A stretch of DNA of 64,000 nt from Solirubrobacter sp963792915 (GCA_963792915.1 CAWBYD010000003.1:1868964-1932963), one strand, 5' to 3'; positions 51,003 to 60,737 are shown, counted from the first letter of the stretch. Program-made: numbers and translations. Notes: generated by a model not told the origin, from the sequence alone.

Positions 51003-52267
51003 GGCCGTTCGCAACGATCGAGGACGCGCTGGAGGACTTCCGCGCCGGGCGCATGATCGTCGTCTGCGACGACGAGGACCGCGAGAACGAGGGCGACCTG
51101 ACGCTCGCCGCGCAGTTCGCCACGCCCGAGGCGATCAACTTCATGGCCAAGGAGGGGCGCGGGCTGATCTGCCTCGCGCTCTCGCCGGAACGATGCGACG
51201 AGCTCGGCCTGGACCTGATGGCGGCCAAGAACGAGTCGCCCTACGAGACCGCGTTCACGGTCACGATCGAGGCGCGCGACGGCGTCACGACCGGGATCAG
51301 CGCGGCTGACCGCGCGCACACGATCCAGGTCGCGATCGACCCGGAGTCGGCGCCGCGCGACCTCGTCCAGCCCGGCCACATCTTCCCGCTCAAGGCCAAG
51401 CCGGGCGGCGTGCTGGAGCGCACCGGGCAGACCGAGGCGGCGGTCGACCTCGCACGCCTCGCGGGCCTGAACCCGGCCGGCGTGATCTGCGAGATCATGA
51501 ACGACGACGGGACGATGGCCCGCGTCGGCGACCTCGAGCGCTACTGCCAGCGCCACGACCTGAAGATGATCACGGTCGCCGACCTGATCGCCTACCGCCG
51601 CAAGCACGACCGGCTGGTCGAGCGCGTGGTCCAGACGCGGCTCCCGACCGGGTTCGGCGAGTTCACCGCCGTCGGCTACCGCTCGCTGGTCGACAGCAAG
51701 CATCACGTCGCGCTGGTCAAGGGCGAGGTGGCGGGCGAGGACGACGTCCTGATCCGCGTGCACTCCGAGTGCCTGACCGGCGACGTCTTCCACTCGCTGC
51801 GCTGCGACTGCGGCGAGCAGCTCGAGAGCGCGCTGGCGATGATCGAGAACGAGGGCCGCGGCGTGCTGCTCTATCTCGCGCAGGAGGGCCGGGGCATCGG
51901 GCTGCTCAACAAGCTCAAGGCCTACAACCTGCAGGACCGCGGCATGGACACGGTGGACGCCAACCTCGAGCTCGGTCTGCCCGTCGACCTGCGCGACTAC
52001 GGCATCGGCGCGCAGATCCTCGTCGACCTCGGGCTCAGCACGATCCGCATCCTCACCAACAACCCGAAGAAGATCCGCGGCCTCGAGGGCTACGGGCTCT
52101 CGGTCGCGGCCCAGGTGCCGATCGAGCACGCGCCGAACCCGCACAACGAGGCGTACCTGCGCGCCAAGCGCGACCGTCTCGGTCACACGCTGCACCACCA
52201 GGGGCTGGCGCTGGACGAGCAGATGGTCCACGACGAGCAGGTCTCCGACCGCGAGCGAAAGCCGTGA
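50999..52267 (+). CDS. ribBA: DHBP synthase / GTP cyclohydrolase II fusion
   Basis: 422 residues. The RibB half (1-205) shows VVCDDEDRENEGDLTLAA and DGVTTGISAADRAHTI; the RibA half has VHSECLTGDVFHSLRCDCGEQL (three zinc cysteines), EGRGIGLLNKLKAYNLQD and TNNPKKIRGLEGYGL. Together they make both precursors, from ribulose-5-phosphate and GTP. All catalytic segments are intact. Overlaps ribE and ribH by 4 nt each. Confidence 0.97.
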   Translation: MRPFATIEDALEDFRAGRMIVVCDDEDRENEGDLTLAAQFATPEAINFMAKEGRGLICLALSPERCDELGLDLMAAKNESPYETAFTVTIEARDGVTTGISAADRAHTIQVAIDPESAPRDLVQPGHIFPLKAKPGGVLERTGQTEAAVDLARLAGLNPAGVICEIMNDDGTMARVGDLERYCQRHDLKMITVADLIAYRRKHDRLVERVVQTRLPTGFGEFTAVGYRSLVDSKHHVALVKGEVAGEDDVLIRVHSECLTGDVFHSLRCDCGEQLESALAMIENEGRGVLLYLAQEGRGIGLLNKLKAYNLQDRGMDTVDANLELGLPVDLRDYGIGAQILVDLGLSTIRILTNNPKKIRGLEGYGLSVAAQVPIEHAPNPHNEAYLRAKRDRLGHTLHHQGLALDEQMVHDEQVSDRERKP

Positions 52268-52689
52268 AGTTCGCGATCGTGGTCGCGCGCTTCTACGAGG
52301 ATCTCGCGACCAGGCTCCAGGACGGCGCCCAGCGCGTGTTCTCCGAACGCGGCCACGGCGAGGCGGACGTGTTCGACGTCCCCGGGGCGTTCGAGCTCCC
52401 GCTCGCGGCCAGCTTCGTCGCCCACACGAAGCGCTATCAGGGCGTCGCCTGCCTCGGCGCGGTGATCCGCGGCGAGACCGACCACTACGAGTACGTGTGC
52501 TCGGAGTCGGCGCGCGGGATCATGACCGTGCAGCTGACGACCGGCGTGCCGTGCGCGTTCGGGGTCCTGACTGTGGAGACGATGGAGCAGGCGCTGGCGC
52601 GCGTCGGCGGCGGCAAGCGCGACCAGGGCGCGCACGCCGCCGAGGCCGTGATCACGCTGGCCGAGATGAAGCGGAGCCTCGGCGGCTGA
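52264..52689 (+). CDS. ribH: Lumazine synthase
   Basis: 141 residues, GTG overlapping ribBA. FAIVVARFYEDL, DVFDVPGAFELPLAA and GAVIRGETDHYEYV (catalytic His) are the family motifs. Condenses the two precursors to 6,7-dimethyl-8-ribityllumazine. Slightly short at the N-terminus compared with the usual 155, as it begins directly at the first strand. The 3' end overlaps the convergent kinase gene by 38 nt. Confidence 0.95.
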   Translation: MKFAIVVARFYEDLATRLQDGAQRVFSERGHGEADVFDVPGAFELPLAASFVAHTKRYQGVACLGAVIRGETDHYEYVCSESARGIMTVQLTTGVPCAFGVLTVETMEQALARVGGGKRDQGAHAAEAVITLAEMKRSLGG

Positions 52690-53755
52690 CCGGCAGCCGG
52701 ACGTGGAACGTGGTTCCGCGTCCCGGCTCGCTCTCGAAGGTGAGCGTGCCGCCGTGGCGCTCGACGACCAGCGCGCGGGCGATCGCCAGCCCCTGGCCGG
52801 TGCCCGCGCCGACGGGCTTGGTGGTGAAGAAGGGATCGAACACGCGCTCGGCGATGGCGGGAGCGATCCCGGCGCCGGTGTCGGCGACGTCGATCCGCAC
52901 GTGAGCGCCCTCGTCGCGCGTGCGCACCGTGATCTGCCCGCCGGCGTGCTGGGCGTTGACCAGGAGGTTCACGAGCACCTGCTCGATCTCACCCGCGTTG
53001 CAGACCACGGGCGGCAGCGGCGCCAGGTCGGTGTCGGCCTGCACCCCGGCGAGCGCGACCGCCGCCCGCGCCCGCGCCACCAGGTCGGCGGCGACGTGCG
53101 CCTCGGGGTGCGCCTGCTCGCCCATCGCGCGCACGATCTCGGCGACCCGGTCGAGCCCCTCGTTCGCGCGCCGGAAGGCGGCCGGGACGCGCTCGCGCAG
53201 GTAGGCGATGTCGGTCGACGCCTCGGCCTGCGCGACCGGCGTGCCGGAGCGTACGGCGTCGTAGACGTCGAGCAGTTCGGCGAACGACTCCTCCAGGAAC
53301 TCCACGGTGTCGCCGAGGAACTGCACCGGCGTGTTGATCTCGTGCGCCACGCCGGCGGCGAGCCGGCCGACCGCCTCCAGGCGCTGGGCAAGCCGGTGCT
53401 CGGCCTCGGCGGTGATGTCGACGAGCAGCGAATGCAGGTGGCGGCCGTCCTCCATCACCACGCCGCTGACGTCGCGCAGCCGGATCTGCCCGCCGTCGGG
53501 CCGCGTGAAGCGGAATTCGGCCGGGCCGCCGCCGAGCCCGCGCGCCTGCTCGGCGAGCTTCATCTGCAGCAGCACGCGGTCGTCGGGATGGATGCGCGCG
53601 AACACGCCGTCCGGGTGCTCGAGCCAGTCCGCGACCGGCACGCCGAGGATCGCCTCGGACTGGGGGCTGACGTAGACCGGCGCGAGATCGCGCCCGAGCG
53701 CGAACACGACCGCGACGGCCGGGACCTGCTCGACCAGCGCGCGGTAGTCGATCAC
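52652..53755 (-). CDS. PAS-containing sensor histidine kinase (HisKA type)
   Basis: 367 residues, GTG start overlapping the regulator stop by 4 nt. PAS/PAC (about residues 5-125) with VSPQSEAILGVPVADW, HPDDRVLLQM and SLLVDITAEAEHRLAQ. The H-box LEAVGRLAAGVAHEINTPVQFL is of classical HisKA type, unlike the HisKA_3 kinases elsewhere here. ATPase with QVLVNLLVNAQHA, DVADTGAGIAP and GTGQGLAIARAL. Soluble. It pairs with the following gene upstream on the same strand. Confidence 0.9.
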   Translation of the reverse strand: MIDYRALVEQVPAVAVVFALGRDLAPVYVSPQSEAILGVPVADWLEHPDGVFARIHPDDRVLLQMKLAEQARGLGGGPAEFRFTRPDGGQIRLRDVSGVVMEDGRHLHSLLVDITAEAEHRLAQRLEAVGRLAAGVAHEINTPVQFLGDTVEFLEESFAELLDVYDAVRSGTPVAQAEASTDIAYLRERVPAAFRRANEGLDRVAEIVRAMGEQAHPEAHVAADLVARARAAVALAGVQADTDLAPLPPVVCNAGEIEQVLVNLLVNAQHAGGQITVRTRDEGAHVRIDVADTGAGIAPAIAERVFDPFFTTKPVGAGTGQGLAIARALVVERHGGTLTFESEPGRGTTFHVRLPVSRRGSASSRPA

Positions 53756-54870
53756 TGGATCACCCGCAGCGGCTCGCGCACCTGCCCGAGCGGGAAGTTC
53801 CCCAGGCGCTCGATCAGCTCCGGGCCGACGAGGTTGCCACGGGTGATCAGCAGGCGCCCGTCGGCCGCGCGCACGTCCGCGGCGAGCCGCATCCCGACCT
53901 CCAGCCCGGCGATCCGGACCTCGGCGACCTCGAGGCCGTGGACGCGCACGCCGACGAGGCGGTGGAAGACCTCCAGCAGCTCGGGGTCATAGACGCCGGT
54001 GCGGCCGCGCATCGTGTCCAGGGCGAGGAACGGGTCCGCGCCCTCGCCGCCGAGGCGCACGAAGTCCATCGCGATGCGCAGGATGCGCGCGCCGGCGGGC
54101 AGCTCGCCCGAGTCGAAGCGGCGCCTGTGGCCGGCGATGATCGCCTGCACGCCCTCCAGGCGCGGGATGTTGGCCAGGATGCGCTTGGTGATCGCCGGCA
54201 CGCGGTCCACCATCGACGTCTCGTGCGGGCTCAGCGGCCGGCCCGTGCGCAGCCGCTCGGCCGTCACGTCGGGCAGCGTGACCGCGCCCAGGTTGGCGAG
54301 CATCGCGGCGACCTCGACCTCCCAGACGTCGCCGTGCTGTGTCTCGCGGGCCAGCCCGCCGGCCAGCTCCTTCAGCCGCGTGCTCTGCCCGAACACGGCC
54401 GGGCTGGCGAGCGCCAGGACGTCGCTCAGCGCCTGGACGGCGCCGTGCAGCGTCTGCTCGAGCAGGTCGCGCTCCAGTACCAGCGCGCGGTGCTGCGCGA
54501 GCGCCCCGGCGCACGCCTGGCGCAGCTCGAAGCGGTTGCACGGCTTGGTCAGGTAGCGGAAGATCTGGCCGTCGTTGACCGCCCGCTGGGCGGCCTCGGC
54601 GTCGGCGTAGCCCGTCAGCAGCATCCGCACCGCGAGCGGGGAGACGCGGCGCGCCTCGCGCAGGAACACCGAGCCCGGCATGTCCGGCATCCGCATGTCG
54701 GAGATCACCACCGCGTAGCCGCGCGGGTTGCGGCGCATCAGCGCGAGCGCCTCGGGCCCGGTGGTCGCGGTCTGCACGGTGAAGTCGCGGCGCAGGATGT
54801 CGCGCAGCGACTCGAGGACGTTCGGCTCGTCGTCGACGCACAGCAGCCGGGGGCGCGAGAATGCGGCCAC
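53752..54870 (-). CDS. Response regulator with degenerate HD-GYP-like output domain
   Basis: 372 residues from GTG at 54870. Receiver (3-125) with LLCVDDEPNVLESL, phospho-Asp in VISDMRMPDMPGS, TGYAD and YLTKPCN, the RpfG-type receiver. The second domain (about 150-310) has the helical layout of HD-GYP phosphodiesterases, but where HD-GYP proteins have HDIGK this one reads MLANLGAVTLPD, and where they have HHERWDGTGYP it reads GHRRRFDSGELPAGARIL. The metal-binding His-Asp and the GYP are missing, so it is unlikely to cleave cyclic di-GMP. A C-terminal stretch of about 70 residues follows. Confidence 0.82.
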   Translation of the reverse strand: MAAFSRPRLLCVDDEPNVLESLRDILRRDFTVQTATTGPEALALMRRNPRGYAVVISDMRMPDMPGSVFLREARRVSPLAVRMLLTGYADAEAAQRAVNDGQIFRYLTKPCNRFELRQACAGALAQHRALVLERDLLEQTLHGAVQALSDVLALASPAVFGQSTRLKELAGGLARETQHGDVWEVEVAAMLANLGAVTLPDVTAERLRTGRPLSPHETSMVDRVPAITKRILANIPRLEGVQAIIAGHRRRFDSGELPAGARILRIAMDFVRLGGEGADPFLALDTMRGRTGVYDPELLEVFHRLVGVRVHGLEVAEVRIAGLEVGMRLAADVRAADGRLLITRGNLVGPELIERLGNFPLGQVREPLRVIQ

Positions 54871-54884
54871 CGTCGCCCGGCCGC

Positions 54885-56753
54885 TCAGCCGTTGCCTTTG
54901 GGCTTCTTGCGGCCCGGGCCGCCGCCCCCCTGGGCCTGGCGCAGCAGCGCCCGCACGACCCCGTTCTGGTCGTCGAAGCGCTGCAGGCGTGCCTGGAGCA
55001 CCGGCACGGCCTCCTGCGGGCGGTCGGCCTGCACCAGCGCGTCGGCGTAGTCGTACATCGCGTAGGCGCAGGGGTCGACCGCGGAGGAGCCGCCGCAGGC
55101 GTCGATGGCCGCCCTGAGGTCGGTCAGCGCGCCCTGGATGTCGCCGTTCTGCAGCGCGGTGTGGCCCTTGGCCTGCAGCTCTGAGGGGCTGCCCGACGGG
55201 GGAGCGGTGCCCTGCGGCGGCGTCGGCGTCGGCGCGGGGGTGTCGGAGGCGGTGGGCGTGGCGCTCGGCGACGGGCTCGCGGTCGCCGTGCCCGTGGCGG
55301 TGGCCGTGGCGGTCGCGGTCTTCTTCGCGGTCTTCTTCGCGGTCGCGGTCGCCGTCGCTGTCGCCGTCGGCGTGTGCTGGGCGCGCGGCGGGTTGGCGGC
55401 CTGGTCGTGGTTGCGGTTGACGAGCGCGACCACGCCCAGCGCGACCAGCAGCGCGAGCGCGGCCAGGACCGCGACGAGCGGCCCGGCGCCGCGGCGTCGC
55501 GGCGCGGGCGCGGGCCGGCCGCGGGTGGCCGAGCGACGCGGCGGCAGCGGCGGCGGAGCCTCGTCCGCGGCATTGACCCACGACGCGCCGGGCGGCGGCG
55601 CCCCGGCGGCCGCGCGGCCACGCGGCGGCACGCCGGCGGCGCGCCCCGTGCCGGCGTGGCCGGGCGGCGGCGCCCCGGCGGCGCGCCCCGTGCCGGCGTG
55701 GCCGGGCGGCGGCGCGTCGGCGGCGCCGGCGCCGCCGGGCAGCCACGCCGTGTCGGGCCCGCGGGCGCCGCTGCGGCCGGGGTCCACCGCGCCCGCACGA
55801 TCGCGGCCGGCCGCCCCGCTGCGGCCGGGGTCCGCCCCGCGGGCGCCGTCGGCGCCGGCCGCCGCCCCGGCGCGCTTGTCGGCGCGGCGCAGCCGGCGCG
55901 TCGCCTTCGTCGGCTCGGCGCCACCGTCGAGCGTGCGGGCGAGCGCGTCGACGAACTCGGCGGCGGAGCCCCAGCGGTCGCCCGGCTCCTTCGCGAGCCC
56001 GCGCTCCAGCACCGCGTCGACCGCGCCTGAGCCGCCGGCGGCCCGCGACGACGCCGGCGGCACCGGATCCTCGATGTGCGCGCGGGCCTGCGCAGCGAAG
56101 TGCTCGGCGTCGAACGGGCGTGCGCCGGTCAGCAGCTCGTAGGCGACCACCGCGAGCGCGTAGCGGTCCGAGGCGGCCGTGGCGGCCTCGCCCATCGCCT
56201 GCTCGGGCGACAGGTACGCCGCCGTGCCCAGCACCTGCCCGGTCTGCGTCAGCTGGTCCTCCCACGCGACCCGGGCGATCCCGAAGTCCGCCACCGCGAG
56301 CCGGTCATGCCCGTCGAGCAGCAGGTTCCCGGGCTTGATGTCGCGGTGCACGACCCCGGCCGCGTGCGCCGTGTCGAGCGCCCCGGCGGCCTCGCGCAGC
56401 CAGCGCACCGCCGTCGCGGGCGCCACGCCCCCCGCCTTCAGACGCTCGGAGACGGTGCCGCCGCGCATGATCTCCATGACCATGAAGACGCGGTGGCGAT
56501 GCTCGCCGACGTCGTAGATCGTGACCACGTTGGGATGCGAGGAGAGCCCCGCGGCGGCGCGCGCCTCGCGCTGGAAGCGGCGGCGGGCGCGCTCGTCCTC
56601 GCCCAGGTGCGGGGCGAGCAGCTTGACCGCCACGTCGCGCTCGAGCAGCTGGTCGTGCGCCTCCCAGACGCTCGCCATCCCACCGCTGGCCAGATGGCGC
56701 ACGACGCGGTAGCGATCGGGCAGGGAGATGCGGTCCGGAGTCACCGGGGGCAT
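54885..56753 (-). CDS. PknB-type serine/threonine protein kinase with extracytoplasmic repeat domain
   Basis: 622 residues from ATG at 56753 (GTG at 56762 possible). The kinase domain (about 10-270) is complete: glycine loop LASGGMASVW, Lys44 in VAVKLL, HRDIKPGN, ADFGIA and GTAAYLSPEQ. A 160-residue Pro/Ala/Gly/Arg linker contains near-copies of the APPPGHAGTGRAAG block, then a membrane helix (LVAVLAALALLVALGVVALV), a Thr/Ala/Lys stalk, and an outer TPR-like end (AKGHTALQNGDIQGALTDLRAAID). No PASTA domains, so ligand sensing differs from PknB proper. Confidence 0.9.
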   Translation of the reverse strand: MPPVTPDRISLPDRYRVVRHLASGGMASVWEAHDQLLERDVAVKLLAPHLGEDERARRRFQREARAAAGLSSHPNVVTIYDVGEHRHRVFMVMEIMRGGTVSERLKAGGVAPATAVRWLREAAGALDTAHAAGVVHRDIKPGNLLLDGHDRLAVADFGIARVAWEDQLTQTGQVLGTAAYLSPEQAMGEAATAASDRYALAVVAYELLTGARPFDAEHFAAQARAHIEDPVPPASSRAAGGSGAVDAVLERGLAKEPGDRWGSAAEFVDALARTLDGGAEPTKATRRLRRADKRAGAAAGADGARGADPGRSGAAGRDRAGAVDPGRSGARGPDTAWLPGGAGAADAPPPGHAGTGRAAGAPPPGHAGTGRAAGVPPRGRAAAGAPPPGASWVNAADEAPPPLPPRRSATRGRPAPAPRRRGAGPLVAVLAALALLVALGVVALVNRNHDQAANPPRAQHTPTATATATATAKKTAKKTATATATATGTATASPSPSATPTASDTPAPTPTPPQGTAPPSGSPSELQAKGHTALQNGDIQGALTDLRAAIDACGGSSAVDPCAYAMYDYADALVQADRPQEAVPVLQARLQRFDDQNGVVRALLRQAQGGGGPGRKKPKGNG

Positions 56754-56783
56754 CGCACACACGGTACCCGCCGCGGCGGGTCC

Positions 56784-56789
56784 TATACT
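56784..56789 (+). promoter_or_regulatory. -10 box TATACT of rpmB
   Basis: TATACT, close to the TATAAT consensus, 10 nt before the rpmB ATG at 56800 with no Shine-Dalgarno between. Probably leaderless or near-leaderless. Confidence 0.6.
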
Positions 56790-56799
56790 CTCCGCCTCG

Positions 56800-56988
56800 A
56801 TGGCTCGAATCTGTCACTCATGCGGCAAGCGCCCGGCCTTTGGCCAGAGCCGCTCGCACTCTATGGTCGCCACGAAGCGGCGTTTCGACATAAACGTCCA
56901 GAAGGTGCGGATCGTCGAGGCGGGCGCACCGAAGCGCGTGTACGTGTGCACGCGCTGCTTGAAGGCTGGCAAGGTTACGAAGGCCTAG
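56800..56988 (+). CDS. rpmB: 50S ribosomal protein L28
   Basis: 62 residues. Begins ARICHSCGKRPAFGQSRSHSM and ends YVCTRCLKAGKVTKA; the two CxxC pairs are the zinc-binding (C+) form of L28. Usual length. It leads the unit rpmB-fakA-recG, a gene order common in actinobacteria and firmicutes. Confidence 0.96.
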   Translation: MARICHSCGKRPAFGQSRSHSMVATKRRFDINVQKVRIVEAGAPKRVYVCTRCLKAGKVTKA

Positions 56989-57006
56989 TCGGCGGCCGCG
57001 GACGCC

Positions 57007-58635
57007 GTGGCCGATCCGAGCCTCCTCCGCTTCCGTCTCGTCATCGAGGCTGCGCTCGCGCAACTCGAAGCACGACGCGAGGAAGTCAACGACCTGAACG
57101 TCTTCCCCGTCGCCGACGGGGACACGGGCGACAACATGGCGCTCACGCTGCGCGCCGTGCTGGACGAGCTCGACAACCTCTCCACCCAGGGCGAGATCGA
57201 CGAGATCGGGCGCGACCAGATCGTGGACTCGGTGGCCCGCGCGGCGCTGCTGGGCGCGCGCGGCAACTCCGGCGTGATCCTCTCGCAGCTGATCCGCGGT
57301 GCGGCGGAGGAACTGATCTCGCGCCCCGGCGAGCTCGTGGACCCGGTGCTGGTCGCCGCCGCGATGGCGCGCGCCGCCGACCGCGCGTACGGCTCGGTGC
57401 GCGATCCCGCCGAGGGCACCATCCTCACGGTGGTGCGCGAGATGGCCTCGCGCGCGGCGAGTGAGATCGCGCACATGGACGAGCCGCGCCTGCAGCACCG
57501 CGTCGACGACGCGACCCAGAACGAGATGCTGGCGTACGTGCTCGAGCACGCGCTCGACGCCGGCCAGTCCTCGGTCAAGCGCGGCCCGGAGCTGCTGCCG
57601 ATCCTGCGCGACGCCGGCGTCGTCGACGCCGGCGGCTACGGCCTGACGATCATCTTCGCCGGCGTGATCGCCGCGCTGCGCGGCGCCGATCCGCCGCCGC
57701 TCGAGCATCATGCGCCGGCGCGCATCACGCACCCGCAGCACGAGTCCGCCACGCACCGCTACTGCACGAACTTCGCGGTCACCGGGACGGGACTCGATGC
57801 CGCGCCGTGGATCCCGCGCCTGGAGGCGCTGGGCGACAGCGTGCTCGTGGTCGGGGACTCGCAGACGCTCAAGGTCCACGTCCACACCGACGAGCCGGAG
57901 ACCGCGACGGCGCTGTTCGCCGGCGCGGGCACCGTCTCGCGCCTCGACGTGGCCGACATGCACGAGCAGGTCCACCAGCGCGAGCTGCGCCTGGCGGAGA
58001 CGATCCGCACGTGCGGCGTGCTGGCGGTCGTCTCCGGCGACGGGATGCGCGTGCTGTTCGAAGGGCTCGGCGCCGCGGTGCTCGACGGCGGCGCGACGCT
58101 CAATCCGTCCACGTACGAGCTGCTGGCGGGCATCCACGACGTGCCCGGTGAGCAGGTCGTGGTGCTGCCGAACTCGCCCAACGTGCGGATGGCCGCCGAG
58201 CGCGCCGCGGAGCTCTCCGAGAAGGCCGTCTGCGTCGTGCCGACGCGCTCGATGGCCGCCGGGCTGGCCTGCGTGGTCGCGCTGGACCTTGACCGCTCGG
58301 CCGCCGAGAACGCCGCCGCGATGGAGCTGACGCTCGCGCGCGTGCGCACCGGCGGCGTCACCGAGGCCGCGCGCGACGACACCCAGGGCCGCTTCCGGCG
58401 CGGCGACACGGTCGGGTTCATCGACGACGAGCTCGTCGCATGGGGCGAGCCGGGCGAGACGCTCGAGGTGGTGCTCGGCGAGCTGGGCCGCGAGGCCGAG
58501 CTGCTGACGGTGATCGAGGGCGACGGCGCGCCGCTGGGCGGCGACGCGGTGGCGGCGCTCGCGCCGCGCGAGACGGAGCTCGAGCTCTCCCGCGGCGGGC
58601 AGCCGTCGTGGTGGTGGCTGATGGCCGCCGAGTAG
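57007..58635 (+). CDS. fakA: DAK-domain fatty acid kinase (FakA/YloV family)
   Basis: 542 residues, GTG at 57007. DhaL domain (1-200) with the nucleotide/magnesium motif NVFPVADGDTGDNM and LLGARGNSGVILSQ. The middle part has HRYCTNFAVTG and LKVHVHTDEPE, and the C-terminal part LPNSPNVRMAAERAA and VPTRSMAAGLA, the usual YloV layout. In firmicutes FakA phosphorylates fatty acids bound to FakB; no fakB is in this window. The stop shares a base with the recG start. Confidence 0.88.
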   Translation: MADPSLLRFRLVIEAALAQLEARREEVNDLNVFPVADGDTGDNMALTLRAVLDELDNLSTQGEIDEIGRDQIVDSVARAALLGARGNSGVILSQLIRGAAEELISRPGELVDPVLVAAAMARAADRAYGSVRDPAEGTILTVVREMASRAASEIAHMDEPRLQHRVDDATQNEMLAYVLEHALDAGQSSVKRGPELLPILRDAGVVDAGGYGLTIIFAGVIAALRGADPPPLEHHAPARITHPQHESATHRYCTNFAVTGTGLDAAPWIPRLEALGDSVLVVGDSQTLKVHVHTDEPETATALFAGAGTVSRLDVADMHEQVHQRELRLAETIRTCGVLAVVSGDGMRVLFEGLGAAVLDGGATLNPSTYELLAGIHDVPGEQVVVLPNSPNVRMAAERAAELSEKAVCVVPTRSMAAGLACVVALDLDRSAAENAAAMELTLARVRTGGVTEAARDDTQGRFRRGDTVGFIDDELVAWGEPGETLEVVLGELGREAELLTVIEGDGAPLGGDAVAALAPRETELELSRGGQPSWWWLMAAE

Positions 58636-60737
58636 TGGCGCCGACCGTCTTCGCCAGCACCGACCCCCTCCCCGACGAGGCCGGCTTCGCGCCTCGCTAC
58701 CCGAGCGTGGAGCGCTTCGACGCCGAGCTCAAGATCCCGTTCGGCGAGAAGGCCGCCAAGGCGGCCGAGCGCCTGAAGCTGACGACGGTCGGCGCGCTGC
58801 TCGAGCACATCCCGCGCGACCGCCGCGCGGCGCGCACGATCGGGGAGCTGGCGCTCGACGAGGTCGCGACCGTGGTCGTCGAGGTGCGCTCGATCAAGAG
58901 CCGGCCGGTGCGCCGGCGCGGGATGAAGCCCTTGGTCGAGGCGCGCGTGGCCGACGGCTCGGGGACGATGACCGTGACGTTCTTCAACCAGCCGTGGCTG
59001 GAGCGCCGCTACCGCCCGGGCACGCGGCTGCTCTTGACCGGGAAATACCAGGGCCGGCGCGGGTTCCGCGTCCAGGACCACGCGATCACCGGCGAGCTGG
59101 TGGCGGCCGGGGAGGACATGGCGACCTATCCCGCGACGGACGGGCTGACCTCGGTGCAGATCGCCTCGCTGGCGCACGAGCACCGCAGCGCGGCGCGCGA
59201 CGCGCTCGACCCTGTGCCCGCCCGTCTGCGCGCGCGCGAGCGGCTGCCGGACCGCTGGGCCGCGCTCGACGCCGCGCACTTCGGCGACCAGGAGGGCGGC
59301 CGCCGGCGGCTCGCGTTCGACGAGCTGCTGCTGCTCCAGCTCGCGCTGCTGCGCCGCCGCGCCGTGCGGCGCGAGTCCGCGCGCGCCGCGCCGCTCCCGC
59401 CCGCGGGCGAGCTGACCCGGCGCTGGCTCGCGGACTCGCTCCCGTTCACGCCGACCGGCGACCAGATCGACGCGATGGGCGCGCTCGACGAGGACCTCGC
59501 GCGCCCGCAGCCGATGCAGCGGCTGCTGATGGGCGAGGTCGGGTCCGGCAAGACCGTCGTCGCGCTGTACGCGATGCTGCGCGCGGTCGAGTCGGGCGCG
59601 CAGGCGGCGCTGATGGCGCCGACCGAGACGCTCGCCGAGCAGCACTTCGCGACGCTGCAGAAGCTGATGCCGGGCGAGCTGGTGCAGGCCGCGCTGCTGA
59701 CCGGCTCGACGCCCGGCGGCCGCCGGGCCGACCTGCTGGGCAAGCTCGCGTCGGGCGAGCTGCGGCTGCTGGTCGGCACGCACGCGCTGATCGAGGAGGC
59801 CGTCGAGTTCGACCGGCTCGCGGTCGTCGTGGTCGACGAGCAGCACCGCTTCGGCGTCAACCAGCGCCGCGCGCTGGACCGCAAGGCCCCGGCCGGGCTC
59901 GCCCCGCACGTGCTGCACATGACCGCCACGCCGATCCCGCGCACGCTGGCGCTGACCGCCTACGGCGACCTCGACGTGACCGTGCTGCGCGAGCTGCCGG
60001 CCGGGCGGCGCCCGATCGAGACGTTCGTGGCGTCGTCGGAGGCCGAGCGCTCGCGCGCCTACGAGCGCATCCGCTCCGAGCTCGACGCGGGGCGCCAGGC
60101 GTTCGTGGTCTGCCCGCTGGTCGAGGAGTCTGAAGCGCTGCAGGCGCGCGCGGCGACCGCGGAGTTCGAACGCCTGCGCGGCGGCGAGCTCAAGGACTAC
60201 CGCGTCGTGCTGATGCATGGCCAGATGCGCCCGAAGGCCAAGCAGGAGGCGATGGCGGCGTTCGCGGCCGGCGGCGCGGACGTGCTCGTGGCCACGACCG
60301 TGATCGAGGTCGGCATCGACGTCCCGAACGCGACCGTGATGCTGGTCGAGGACTCCGAGCGCTACGGGATCTCCCAGCTGCACCAGCTGCGCGGACGGAT
60401 CGGCCGCGGCGAGCACGAGTCGCTGTGCCTGCTCTTCGGGCCCAAGGAGTCGCGCCGGCTGCGCGCGCTCGCCGAGCATCGCGACGGGTTCAAGCTCGCC
60501 GAGATCGACCTCGAGCTGCGCGGGGAGGGCGAGATGCTCGGCGTCCGCCAGTCCGGGCTGGCCGCGTTCCGCTTCGCACGGCTCCCCGAGGACGCCGCGC
60601 TGCTCGAGCGCGCGCGCTGGCACGCGCGCGCGATCCTCGACGCCGACCCGGCGCTCGCCGACCCCGAGCACGCGCTGCTCGAGGCGGCGATCGTGCGCAC
60701 GTTCGGGCCCGCGTCACTTGAGCCGATTCCCGCCTAA
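58635..60737 (+). CDS. recG: ATP-dependent DNA helicase RecG
   Basis: 700 residues from GTG at 58635, which overlaps the last base of the fakA stop. Wedge/OB domain (about 70-150) with EARVADGSGTMTVTFFNQPWL. Helicase motifs: GEVGSGKTVVALYAM, APTETLAEQHF, VVVDEQHRFGVNQRR, HMTATPIPRTLALTAYGDLD, ATTVIEVGIDVPNAT and QLRGRIGRGEHESLC. Remodels stalled forks and Holliday junctions, complementing PriA in restart. Complete. Confidence 0.96.
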   Translation: MAPTVFASTDPLPDEAGFAPRYPSVERFDAELKIPFGEKAAKAAERLKLTTVGALLEHIPRDRRAARTIGELALDEVATVVVEVRSIKSRPVRRRGMKPLVEARVADGSGTMTVTFFNQPWLERRYRPGTRLLLTGKYQGRRGFRVQDHAITGELVAAGEDMATYPATDGLTSVQIASLAHEHRSAARDALDPVPARLRARERLPDRWAALDAAHFGDQEGGRRRLAFDELLLLQLALLRRRAVRRESARAAPLPPAGELTRRWLADSLPFTPTGDQIDAMGALDEDLARPQPMQRLLMGEVGSGKTVVALYAMLRAVESGAQAALMAPTETLAEQHFATLQKLMPGELVQAALLTGSTPGGRRADLLGKLASGELRLLVGTHALIEEAVEFDRLAVVVVDEQHRFGVNQRRALDRKAPAGLAPHVLHMTATPIPRTLALTAYGDLDVTVLRELPAGRRPIETFVASSEAERSRAYERIRSELDAGRQAFVVCPLVEESEALQARAATAEFERLRGGELKDYRVVLMHGQMRPKAKQEAMAAFAAGGADVLVATTVIEVGIDVPNATVMLVEDSERYGISQLHQLRGRIGRGEHESLCLLFGPKESRRLRALAEHRDGFKLAEIDLELRGEGEMLGVRQSGLAAFRFARLPEDAALLERARWHARAILDADPALADPEHALLEAAIVRTFGPASLEPIPA

